Origin: SIG480 sp045537045
GTDB taxonomy: Bacteria; Bacillota; Clostridia; Oscillospirales; JAAYXM01
Assembly: GCA_045537045.1 (NCBI GenBank)
Contig: JAZSOS010000049.1
Span: forward strand, 37,392 to 101,391
Length of the DNA: 64,000 nt
Reading direction: 5' to 3'
Every line of letters begins with the position of its first letter. Positions within the stretch are counted from its first letter, which is position 1. Made by a program: the position numbers and the translations under genes. Positions 8,297-14,177 of the stretch are shown piece after piece. The notes under the pieces were generated by a model. It was not told the DNA's origin, made no database searches, and saw only the letters and a program-made list of their open reading frames with translations.

Positions 8297-8803
8297 TTAG
8301 ATAACTTCAAGCTTTAATTGTGGCTGACTTGTAACCATCTGTGAGCCGAATAAATCTCTTATCTCGTCAAGCGTGAAAGTCTTATTATTACGCTTGCGGT
8401 AATTTGTGTCATGCAGATACCAAGCCGTCTTTGACTTGCTAAAGCGGAATTTTAAGTGCTTCAGTGTTTCACGGTGTGGGTATGTATTTCCCGACACCCA
8501 CAGCCAACTACCACATATTTCCACTTGCACACCCTCAAGAGAAATTAAGCGGTTTATTATCTCTCTGAACTCTTCCGGCGTTTCGTCTGTCGCTGTCTTT
8601 GCTGTGTATGTCTTGCCGTCTGATGTGCTGTGAATGTTTTTGAGCCGTTCAAAGAGTATACCATATTCGGCATTTATTTGCTTCATATGCTCTGCATTGC
8701 CGCCTCTGTCAGGGTGATGCTCAAAAGCGAGCTTCTTATATTGCTTTTTAAGCTCTTCAACTGTCTGCGGATTATCAAACCATAACATTTCAAACCGTAA
8801 CAT
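8297..8803 (-). CDS. J-domain (DnaJ-like) protein
   Basis: 168 residues. An N-terminal J domain is marked by the HPD signature in FEHHPDRGGNAEHMKQINAEY (H30-P31-D32), the part that stimulates Hsp70 ATPase. The remaining 100 residues do not match the glycine-rich or zinc regions of DnaJ; they contain WLWVSGNTYPHRETLKHL and SKSKTAWYLHDTN, a domain often found with J domains on mobile elements. It probably recruits host DnaK for element replication or assembly (inference). AAAGGAG precedes the ATG. It is the second gene of the leftward operon. Confidence 0.85.
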   Translation of the reverse strand: MLRFEMLWFDNPQTVEELKKQYKKLAFEHHPDRGGNAEHMKQINAEYGILFERLKNIHSTSDGKTYTAKTATDETPEEFREIINRLISLEGVQVEICGSWLWVSGNTYPHRETLKHLKFRFSKSKTAWYLHDTNYRKRNNKTFTLDEIRDLFGSQMVTSQPQLKLEVI

Positions 8804-8850
8804 TTTTAATTACTCCTTTTTATTTGACGTTTGGAGCGGTCAGTGATATA

Positions 8851-8920
8851 ATAATGTATATGTAACCGCTCCTTTACTCGGTTCGTGTTACTTGCCTTTA
8901 CAAACTGGTACTTTGTAAGG
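8851..8920. other. Two hairpins in the gap before the J-domain gene
   Basis: GGAGCGGT and ACCGCTCC bracket about 24 bases, and next to them GCCTTTACAAA pairs with TTTGTAAGGGC around a seven-base loop. They lie between two genes of the leftward operon and may pause or partly terminate transcription. No long T run follows. Confidence 0.45.
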
Positions 8921-8929
8921 GCATTTTTA

Positions 8930-9205
8930 TCACGCTATTGAAAATCTTTTCGATGTAGTTGTCTTTGTGAACTGTTCATATAAATCTGCGTATTTATTCT
9001 TAAATGCCGTGCTATCGAAACGAGTAGAAGTCACCTGCTTATATCGGACTTTATACTCATTTGTTGAAATCTCATCAACCTGCCGAAGCTCCATTTCTTT
9101 CTTGAGTTCGTCCTTAATGGCTTCTTGCTCGGCTTCAATCTCTTCTGCCCATCTGGTAAGCTCTTTTAGCTTTCTTACCTTCTCATTAATACTTATTGTT
9201 GTCAT
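8930..9205 (-). CDS. Element-associated small coiled-coil protein
   Basis: 91 residues from the ATG at 9205, preceded by AAAGGAG. The first half is a charged coiled coil (VRKLKELTRWAEEIEAEQEAI); the second carries the pattern YKVRYKQVTSTRFDSTAFK, then LYEQFTKTTTSKRFSIA. I recognise this ending from small proteins encoded near early genes of Firmicutes phages and plasmids. Function unknown. It is the first gene of the leftward operon, directly under the divergent promoter and operators at 9253-9401, so it is probably an early gene held by the repressor. Confidence 0.7.
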   Translation of the reverse strand: MTTISINEKVRKLKELTRWAEEIEAEQEAIKDELKKEMELRQVDEISTNEYKVRYKQVTSTRFDSTAFKNKYADLYEQFTKTTTSKRFSIA

Positions 9206-9254
9206 TTGTAACGACTCCTTTAATATTATTTGCTCTGGGGTGTTGCCCTTTGAG

Positions 9255-9401
9255 CTTGATATAAGTATACACCCATTTTGAGTGTATTTCAATTGACGGA
9301 TTACACAAAGTACACACTTATTTCTTGTGTATATTGTACACTTGATATAAGTGTATGCAAAAATGGTGCTTATTGACATAAAAAGAATTGTTTGATATAA
9401 T
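9255..9401. promoter_or_regulatory. Divergent promoters with palindromic operators (element switch region)
   Basis: Leftward promoter: TTGAAA (9292-9287), 17 bases, TATACT (9269-9264). Rightward promoter: TTGACA (9373-9378), 17 bases, TATAAT (9396-9401). Between and over them is a related sequence in two copies: TACACTT-GATAT-AAGTGTA at 9337-9355, a seven-base palindrome with a five-base centre, and CTTGATATAAGTATA at 9255-9269, overlapping the leftward -10. This is the layout of a phage-like repressor switch: the XRE gene on the right could repress the leftward operon and itself. Confidence 0.75.
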
Positions 9402-9422
9402 CACTTAAAAGAGGTGTATAAC

Positions 9423-9647
9423 TTGATAAAATATAAAGTTGATGTTTTGGAGAAATTAAAAGAAAAAAATTTTTCAGCATATGTATTGCGAAAAGAAAAA
9501 TTAATAGGGGAAGCAATGATACAAAAAATAAGAGCTAAAGATTTACCGTCATGGAAAACGCTTGATACTATATGCAGATTGCTAGCTTGCGACGTCGGAG
9601 ACATTCTTGAATACATCCCAGACGACAAAGAAAAAACGCAATCCTAA
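9423..9647 (+). CDS. XRE-family repressor-like HTH protein
   Basis: About 74 residues from the TTG at 9423, six bases after GAGGTG; the GTG at 9414 lies inside that ribosome site. The sequence VLEKLKEKNFSAYVLRKEKLIGEAMIQKIR followed by TICRLLACDVGDILEYIPDDKE is a Cro/C1-type helix-turn-helix of the short single-domain kind. It is read from a strong consensus promoter beside palindromic sites and points away from the leftward operon, so it probably regulates both. No dimerisation or protease-cleavage domain is present, so control by RecA-stimulated cleavage is unlikely. Confidence 0.85.
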   Translation: MIKYKVDVLEKLKEKNFSAYVLRKEKLIGEAMIQKIRAKDLPSWKTLDTICRLLACDVGDILEYIPDDKEKTQS

Positions 9648-9701
9648 AACCTAACAGAGCGGGCGTTCTAATACCCGTATCAGGCGCAGAATTGCGTTTT
9701 T
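9632..9701 (+). terminator. Terminator-like structure after the XRE gene
   Basis: AAAACGCAAT (9633-9642, overlapping the end of the gene) pairs with ATTGCGTTTT (9691-9700), ending in Ts. The long loop holds a smaller GGG/CCC stem. Confidence 0.55.
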
Positions 9702-9702
9702 A

Positions 9703-9873
9703 GAGTATAATATATTTAATATGTAAGTTTATGTGTTAGTGTGTACTATGCCGAGAAAAAGACAGTACAGGGCTGTGTTTACATTTATAACACCGTTGTT
9801 CTCTCCGGAATACGCGGTAGCACTTCTATCCACACGTCGAGTCAAAAATTAGAACATCGAAGAACAAAAAAAC
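9703..9873. other. Gap between the XRE gene and the toxin-antitoxin terminator
   Basis: A 35-codon frame at 9748-9852 has no ribosome site and no recognisable content. Otherwise AT-rich sequence without clear signals. Confidence 0.4.
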
Positions 9874-9897
9874 ACCCTCACCGATTAAGGTGAGGGT
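9874..9897 (-). terminator. Terminator of the RelE-type toxin-antitoxin operon
   Basis: ACCCTCACC and GGTGAGGGT form a nine-pair stem with a six-base loop; on the minus strand it is followed by GTTTTTTTG. Confidence 0.85.
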
Positions 9898-9922
9898 AAA
9901 TTAGTTGTAAGCTATAAGAATA

Positions 9923-10279
9923 TCATTCGGCAATCAACTTATCTACCAAAGAAGGATCTTGCTCAATTAGATAGATTAATTTGCGTGCCGTAGGGGTTGG
10001 ATTAGATTTACCGCATTCCCAAGCTTCAACTGTGCGACAAGAAACACCAAGAACAGAAGCAAATGATTTTTGAGTCATAGAGAGTGAGATTCTAATTTTG
10101 GATACATTCACATCAGGAAGTGATTGTTTTCTTGCGAAAGTTTCTGCGCTTGCTTTGCCTTTTTCATATGCCAAAGCTTCATTAAGACCATCCATTATAC
10201 CGGAAAAGAAATCAATGTTTTTGAAATTATCTTCTATTTCTTCCATTGATAAAGAAGACTTAAAGCGTAATTCTTGCAT
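9923..10279 (-). CDS. XRE-type antitoxin (HigA-like) of a type II toxin-antitoxin pair
   Basis: 118 residues from the ATG at 10279, which follows AAGGAG; four bases separate it from the toxin stop. The C-terminal half is a helix-turn-helix, VSKIRISLSMTQKSFASVLGVSCRTVEAWECGKSNPTPTARKLI split over residues 60-105, typical of HigA-like antitoxins. The N-terminal part (MEEIEDNFKNIDFFSGIMDGLNEA) probably binds the toxin. The gene order, toxin first, is that of HigBA systems. It should bind the two TACGATATTATCGTA-type palindromes in the promoter of the pair. Confidence 0.88.
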   Translation of the reverse strand: MQELRFKSSLSMEEIEDNFKNIDFFSGIMDGLNEALAYEKGKASAETFARKQSLPDVNVSKIRISLSMTQKSFASVLGVSCRTVEAWECGKSNPTPTARKLIYLIEQDPSLVDKLIAE

Positions 10280-10283
10280 ACTA

Positions 10284-10613
10284 TCACTCCTTTTTAATCT
10301 CATCTACTAAGGTCTTAATCGCTTTTTTCTGTTCTGAGGTCAAATCTTCTTGCACATTCTTAGGATATGCAAAAAGCAAATATAATTTCTCTTTTTCAAA
10401 AACATCAAGATAAATAACTCTGCCACCGCCACTTTTGCCTTTAGCATCAAGCTGTATGCGTAATTTTCGCGCACCGCCACTACCTTGTATGACATCTCCT
10501 CTTTGTGGATTTTCGAGCAGTATGTTTTCAAGTGTTTTTAAATCATCGTCTGTTAATCCCATTGCTTTCCAACATCTATGAAAAGGCGCAGTAAAAATAA
10601 ATTCTCTTGTCAT
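10284..10613 (-). CDS. RelE/HigB-family toxin
   Basis: 109 residues. Features of the RelE superfamily: KTLENILLENPQRGDVIQGSGGARKLRI near the middle, then GGGRVIYLDVFEKEKLYLLFAYPKNVQEDLTSEQKKAIKTLV at the end. The string ending in a strand, YPK and helix is common to the HigB branch. Such toxins are ribosome-dependent mRNA interferases (family knowledge). First gene of a two-gene operon with the XRE antitoxin. On an integrated element it probably favours retention of the element. Confidence 0.88.
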   Translation of the reverse strand: MTREFIFTAPFHRCWKAMGLTDDDLKTLENILLENPQRGDVIQGSGGARKLRIQLDAKGKSGGGRVIYLDVFEKEKLYLLFAYPKNVQEDLTSEQKKAIKTLVDEIKKE

Positions 10614-10639
10614 TTCATCACTTCTTCACTTTATGATTG

Positions 10640-10688
10640 TACGGTATTATCGTAGTTATATTATATACGATATTATCGTAGTTGTCAA
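10640..10688 (-). promoter_or_regulatory. Promoter and operators of the HigBA-like operon
   Basis: Minus-strand TTGACA (10688-10683), 17 bases, TATAAT (10665-10660). The perfect palindrome TACGATATTATCGTA (10666-10680) fills the spacer, and a near copy, TACGGTATTATCGTA (10640-10654), lies just downstream of the -10. This is classic autoregulation by an antitoxin complex. Confidence 0.85.
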
Positions 10689-10746
10689 GCGTTTTTGATT
10701 TTTTAATTAATTTAATTTAATATTTTTCATTCTTCTACATATAATT

Positions 10747-10788
10747 AAAGTGTACACTATTGACATAATGTACACTTTTTGTTATAAT
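10747..10788 (+). promoter_or_regulatory. Promoter and operator of the HicA-like toxin-antitoxin operon
   Basis: TTGACA (10760-10765), 17 bases, TATAAT (10783-10788). A perfect ten-base inverted repeat, AAAGTGTACA (10747-10756) and TGTACACTTT (10769-10778), brackets the -35 box. The left arm itself belongs to the palindrome AGTGTACACT. Likely an autoregulatory operator. Confidence 0.85.
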
Positions 10789-10803
10789 GGAGGTGCAAAG
10801 GAG

Positions 10804-11238
10804 ATGAATGATATGTTAACTATGAACGCTACAGATGTACGCAAGAATTGGAGCGAAGTATCGGATAGCGTAATCAGAGAACGTCCGAGCTTTATTAAAC
10901 GCACTCGTGACTATATGATGCTTTCCAGTCTTGAATTGATGAATGACTTGTTAGCTGCATATACTTTTACCGCTGAGAGATTTACAGAATCAGACGGTAG
11001 TATTACTTTGTCCTTAAATGAGATTGACTTAGTTGAGAACGCAGAGACCGAAGCTAAAGCAAAAGAGCAGCTTGCGAATGCCATTCTTGAATATGCTTAT
11101 GATTACTATAGTGAGTATAAGGTTTGGTCAACTGCACCGAATAGAAAGGCTCATATTCCATATGTATTTAAGGCGATTATACTCGACGATGTTAAGCAGA
11201 TTGGAGAGTGTATTCAATGCCGAGATGGAAAGAACTAA
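10804..11238 (+). CDS. Antitoxin with Phd/YefM-like N-terminus and HicB-like C-terminus
   Basis: 144 residues from the ATG at 10804 (after GGAGG); an ATG at 10813 after AAAGGAG is an alternative. The start MNATDVRKNWSEVSDSVIRERPSFIKRTRDYMMLSS resembles the DNA-binding part of Phd/YefM antitoxins. The second half (GSITLSLNEIDLVENAETEAKAKEQLANAILEYAYDYY) resembles the degenerate RNase-fold HicB module. Thus it appears to combine a Phd-type operator-binding head with a HicB-type toxin-binding body. The downstream toxin gene overlaps it by 22 bases. The family split is my reading from motifs; confidence that this is an antitoxin is high. Confidence 0.8.
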   Translation: MNDMLTMNATDVRKNWSEVSDSVIRERPSFIKRTRDYMMLSSLELMNDLLAAYTFTAERFTESDGSITLSLNEIDLVENAETEAKAKEQLANAILEYAYDYYSEYKVWSTAPNRKAHIPYVFKAIILDDVKQIGECIQCRDGKN

Positions 11239-11435
11239 AGAGATTTTGCGAGCGGGACGGCTGGGAACTGTATAAAGACACAGACCACTACTTTTATCGC
11301 AAGCGGGATGAAGATGGAAACATCCGCATGACAAAGGTATCAAAAGGCAGTGGAGAGATACATACTCATATGTGGAGAGAAATACTAAAGAAGCAGTTAC
11401 AAGTAAGCGAAGAGTATTTCAACCGGATGATATAA
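11217..11435 (+). CDS. HicA-like toxin
   Basis: 72 residues from the ATG at 11217, eight bases after GGAGAG inside the antitoxin gene. The sequence RFCERDGWELYKDTDHYFYRK, then MTKVSKGSGEIHTHMWREILKKQL, follows the HicA order: a helix, a strand with GW, a short histidine strand, a strand, then the GEI-x-WREILKKQL helix. The usual catalytic histidine region reads DTDHYFYRK. HicA proteins are small mRNA interferases. It forms an operon with the Phd/HicB-like antitoxin and is followed by a terminator. Confidence 0.75.
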   Translation: MPRWKELKRFCERDGWELYKDTDHYFYRKRDEDGNIRMTKVSKGSGEIHTHMWREILKKQLQVSEEYFNRMI

Positions 11436-11445
11436 TAAAATGACG

Positions 11446-11481
11446 ATAACCGTTATCTGTAATGGGTAACGGTTATTTTTG
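11446..11481 (+). terminator. Terminator of the HicA-like operon
   Basis: ATAACCGTTA (11446-11455) pairs with TAACGGTTAT (11467-11476), followed by TTTT. Confidence 0.85.
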
Positions 11482-11493
11482 TTGAAAAAGTTA

Positions 11494-11522
11494 TTGACAC
11501 AAATTCAATCATATGATACACT
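11494..11522 (+). promoter_or_regulatory. Predicted promoter of the HTH protein at 11557
   Basis: TTGACA (11494-11499), 17 bases, TACACT (11517-11522). It lies 35 bases before the chosen start and shows that the longer upstream open frame is not the true start. Confidence 0.6.
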
Positions 11523-11556
11523 GTTCATAAATTTAAAAATGAACGAGGTGGGATTT

Positions 11557-12105
11557 GTGACATTTCATGATTATATTAAAAATCATACAAAATACGGGCG
11601 CGGGAATATAGATTTAAAAAAATGCTGTGCTTACAAGATCGACAAAATTTTAAGAGAAGAAAATTTCCCTAATCGATGCATCAGATTTAAACTTTACGGA
11701 AAAACTTTTGGTTTCCGAGCAGATTATAATCTCGATTTAGACCACGATATTCAAGCAAGCGCTGACAATTACATAGATATCTTTGATGAACTAAAACCTA
11801 TGGAGGCAAGGAATCTTCTATGTTTTATGTACTTTGAATTCCGGGACAAGTATATTGAAATGTCCGAAGAGATAGAGAGACTTAAACAAAGTATAAGCGA
11901 TCTCGAAGATGTTCAAAAACAGTTAAATGACATAAAAGAGAAGCGTTCACATGCGGGAAGACCTCCTATATCAGTTAAAAAAAGACAAAGGGTTTTAGAG
12001 TTGAGAGAGCAGAAAATGTCTTTTTCTCAAATCAGTAAAGAATTGAAAATAAGTAGAGGTTCTGTTCATAAAATAATAAATGAACAAAATGGCGGAAAAG
12101 CTTGA
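11557..12105 (+). CDS. DNA-binding protein with recombinase-type C-terminal HTH
   Basis: 182 residues from the GTG at 11557, placed after GAGGTGGG and downstream of a promoter. The N-terminal 110 residues (FHDYIKNHTKYGRGNIDLKKC, ending LLCFMYFEFRDKYIEM) are not recognised. A coiled coil follows (SEEIERLKQSISDLEDVQKQL), then GRPPISVKKRQRVLELREQKMSFSQISKELKISRGSVHKIIN across residues 135-175. That end matches the GRP-linked helix-turn-helix of Hin-type recombinases, but no serine recombinase catalytic domain precedes it. It may be a regulator or a site-binding accessory protein that borrowed a recombinase DNA-reading head. Confidence 0.65.
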   Translation: MTFHDYIKNHTKYGRGNIDLKKCCAYKIDKILREENFPNRCIRFKLYGKTFGFRADYNLDLDHDIQASADNYIDIFDELKPMEARNLLCFMYFEFRDKYIEMSEEIERLKQSISDLEDVQKQLNDIKEKRSHAGRPPISVKKRQRVLELREQKMSFSQISKELKISRGSVHKIINEQNGGKA

Positions 12106-12249
12106 TTTTGCATATTACAAAAAGCGTTTTTATGTTATCTTGGGGATATAACACCAATAACAGCAAATAAATATAGATTTTACACAATAATGCAGTTATT
12201 TATCAAGATGTACTCGAATTTTTATTTTCTGTATTTTAGGCTAAATATA

Positions 12250-12275
12250 CGATATATATTAGTACCTATATATCG
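12250..12275 (+). promoter_or_regulatory. Inverted repeat upstream of the RHH-like gene
   Basis: CGATATATA (12250-12258) and TATATATCG (12267-12275) form a perfect nine-base inverted repeat with an eight-base spacer, 16 bases before the next start codon. It may be an operator for that protein. Confidence 0.6.
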
Positions 12276-12291
12276 CGCGAAAGGAAAAACT

Positions 12292-12756
12292 ATGTCAATA
12301 TCTGAAGCACAAAAACGAGCAAGTAAAAAGTATTTAAAAACACATAATAAACAGATAAAGCTATCTATGCCAATACATGAAGCAAAAGCTCTTGAACGCT
12401 ATTGCAAGAAGCATAATGTAACAAAGATGGGATTGATACGCAGTCTTATACGAGCTGAAATAGAAAGAGACTTCGGGAGAGAACATCGGGATTTCGAGCT
12501 TTGGATTTCGGAAAAATGGCACGAGGCAAAAGCAGAGGGGGTTGTTACACAGGAGCAAGAAAATGAGTTGAGCAATAACAACCGTAGGAGAGAAGACATC
12601 GAAAATGCCATTCCTTATTTGCATACACTAATGAGAGCGGGATATATTTCACTTGATGAAGACGGATATTTCAAGACTACGAGTATTCGCGATACTCCGG
12701 AAAGATTTGAAGAAAAACATAAGGCATCGTCAGGAATGTTTTTTGTTTTGAGATGA
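12292..12756 (+). CDS. Ribbon-helix-helix-like DNA-binding protein
   Basis: 154 residues from the ATG at 12292 after GAAAGGAAA; the frame is open further upstream but without a ribosome site. The N-terminus, a basic stretch then KQIKLSMPIHEAKALERYCKKHNVTKMGLIRSLIRAEI, fits the strand-helix-helix pattern of Arc/MetJ-type repressors and of relaxosome accessory proteins. The C-terminus is charged and helical (KWHEAKAEGVVTQEQENEL). Function unknown; a perfect inverted repeat just upstream suggests it controls its own synthesis. A terminator follows. Confidence 0.65.
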   Translation: MSISEAQKRASKKYLKTHNKQIKLSMPIHEAKALERYCKKHNVTKMGLIRSLIRAEIERDFGREHRDFELWISEKWHEAKAEGVVTQEQENELSNNNRRREDIENAIPYLHTLMRAGYISLDEDGYFKTTSIRDTPERFEEKHKASSGMFFVLR

Positions 12757-12770
12757 TGTATCAAACAGAT

Positions 12771-12805
12771 CAAAGTCATGATTAATTTCATGGCTTTGTT
12801 TTTTT
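12771..12805 (+). terminator. Intrinsic terminator after the RHH-like gene
   Basis: CAAAGTCATGA (12771-12781) pairs with TCATGGCTTTG (12788-12798), followed by TTTTTTT. Confidence 0.85.
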
Positions 12806-12962
12806 GTCCATTTTTCAAAACCACGATGAAATCATAATTTCAACAACAAAACTCCACGCAAATCAAAACTGATGAAAATTCGCTCAAAAATTTTTTCAAA
12901 CAGAGAATATAAGAGTAGGCAATAAATTTTTGCTGAAATTTATAAGATGTGGAGTTTGATTA

Positions 12963-13583
12963 ATGAAGACAAAAGAAATAAAGACAAATGCAATTATCAT
13001 CAACGAGGCAATCAATAAAGTAAAAAAAGAATTTAAGAGCGGGATTAATGTTTCTGAATTGGATATGTCCGAAATTGAGACAGTATTGGAACGTGTCAAT
13101 GCGATACATAAACCGAAAGAAAGAGAGCGGGCGCTTAGAACCTTTGACAGAGCATTAGACAGATTTGCAGAGTACATAGCGAAACATTCAACAGATGAAG
13201 GTTTCTATACAGAGAAAACAGATAAAAACGATGTAGAATCTGAAGCTCAGTTAAAAGCGGGGCTGTACGACAAGAGGCGACCTGTTAACCAAACAGTATT
13301 TTCGGCTTTCTTATGCAATGGTGAAGACGGAAGCGAGTTTTACACATTTGAACTTGGAGAAGATGCAGGGCATCGCATTGAAAATTACACTGAGTTGCAA
13401 ATCATGCTTGATGAAGCTTTTTCTCTTCTAAAAGAGGATGTAAAGCTTGTTGGTAGGTTGTACGAGAATGGATACACAATAGAAGAAAGTGCGAGGATTT
13501 CAGGTCTAACTCCTAAGCAAGTAAGAGGACGAAGAGATAAGTATTTAAATATGAGGAAAGATATTTTACAAAAAGTTTTATAA
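12963..13583 (+). CDS. Unknown protein with C-terminal sigma-region-4-like HTH
   Basis: 206 residues, start after GTGGAG. The first 60 residues are helical and charged (KVKKEFKSGINVSELDMSEIETVLERV). The middle is unrecognised. The end, LVGRLYENGYTIEESARISGLTPKQVRGRRDKYLNMRK, reads as a helix-turn-helix of the kind seen in sigma region 4 or phage transcriptional regulators. It lies directly upstream of the structured RNA at 13597-13883 and may be co-transcribed with it. A role as activator of the rightward genes is possible but unproven. Confidence 0.6.
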   Translation: MKTKEIKTNAIIINEAINKVKKEFKSGINVSELDMSEIETVLERVNAIHKPKERERALRTFDRALDRFAEYIAKHSTDEGFYTEKTDKNDVESEAQLKAGLYDKRRPVNQTVFSAFLCNGEDGSEFYTFELGEDAGHRIENYTELQIMLDEAFSLLKEDVKLVGRLYENGYTIEESARISGLTPKQVRGRRDKYLNMRKDILQKVL

Positions 13584-13596
13584 AAAAGGGCAAATC

Positions 13597-13883
13597 GTGT
13601 GGAGAAGTGCAACTATATAGTGTGAGAGTTAAGGTGAACGTGCTTCGCGAACACGATTGGAGATAAAGACGCACCTTCTTGTTAAGACCTTGCGTGGGTA
13701 TTCTTTCCCGGAATGCCCTGTTACGTAGCGCAAACTCAACGGGATGAGATGCCGAGTTCCAACTCTTTAACTTTCCGTTTAGATATAGAGGAGGGGAGTA
13801 ATATAGCTCCACACTATATAGTTAGTACGAATTCGATTAACGATGATATGTCTTCCCGGCTTCTCTCCTCTTGCTATTTTTTT
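13597..13883 (+). ncRNA. Candidate structured RNA with long closing stem and terminal terminator
   Basis: A 350-base gap between genes folds by eye into a nested structure. The closing stem is 13611-13624 with 13810-13823 (14 perfect pairs). An inner stem pairs 13624-13634 with 13765-13775, using two G-U pairs. Further hairpins are 13696-13703 with 13711-13718 (one G-U), 13690-13694 with 13729-13733, and 13733-13737 with 13754-13758. A competing stem can form between 13597-13604 and 13807-13814. At the 3' end 13787-13798 can pair over 12 positions with 13860-13871, followed by seven Ts, so the terminator stem interlocks with the closing stem. The G-U pairs and the terminator argue for RNA. 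It could be a regulatory leader or a stable RNA; no known class recognised. Confidence 0.6.
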
Positions 13884-13933
13884 AATCATTTAGGATAAAC
13901 AGTATTTACCAATTAACTGAAAGGAGGTTTACC

Positions 13934-14110
13934 ATGTTAAAAGATCGAGTAAAGCACTACATAGAGATAACAGGCATTCCTAAATCAGTGTTTTGCAAAA
14001 GGTTAGGTTTTACTGTTCAGTCACTCTATTTATGGCTGAAAGATGAGCGACGGTTTTCTCTTGAGACCGAAGAACGCATAAAGAAATATCTCGCGCAGTT
14101 TAACTTCTAA
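13934..14110 (+). CDS. Small HTH protein, 58 residues
   Basis: An ATG eight bases after AAAGGAGG opens a 58-codon frame. The sequence RVKHYIEITGIPKSVFCKRLGFTVQSLYLWLKDERRFSLETEERI reads as a compact helix-turn-helix of the XRE-like type. I have seen similar short proteins in Firmicutes phages and mobile elements, where their role is unclear. It follows the structured RNA and terminator at 13597-13883 and precedes the helicase, so it may be the regulator of that segment. Confidence 0.75.
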   Translation: MLKDRVKHYIEITGIPKSVFCKRLGFTVQSLYLWLKDERRFSLETEERIKKYLAQFNF

Positions 14111-14143
14111 AAAGGGAGAACAATATATAAGGAGGTGATCGCA

Positions 14144-14158
14144 ATGGAGAGAACCTAA
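14144..14158 (+). CDS. Four-codon micro-ORF (MERT) with an extreme ribosome site
   Basis: AAGGAGGTGATC, a 12-base match to the complement of the 16S rRNA tail, sits six or seven bases before ATG GAG AGA ACC TAA. No longer frame continues. It lies just ahead of the helicase gene and may be a leader peptide or ribosome-loading site for the next gene. A remnant of a longer gene is an alternative. Confidence 0.35.
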   Translation: MERT

Positions 14159-14177
14159 AACTAACCATACAACACAA

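Noticed and set aside
9748..9852. 34-residue basic ORF after the XRE gene
   Set aside because: No ribosome site and no homology that I recognise.
11479..11556. Longer N-terminus for the HTH protein at 11557
   Set aside because: The extension covers the previous terminator and a TTGACA/TACACT promoter.
13611..13823. Invertible DNA segment between the 14-base inverted repeats
   Set aside because: No promoter is visible inside, the inner stems use G-U pairs, and a terminator follows, so RNA structure explains the repeats better. Not excluded by data.
13597..13883. Group I intron (AGATATAG near 13781 resembles the S element)
   Set aside because: No matching P7 partner with a P8 region between, no P/Q elements, and no split exon on either side.
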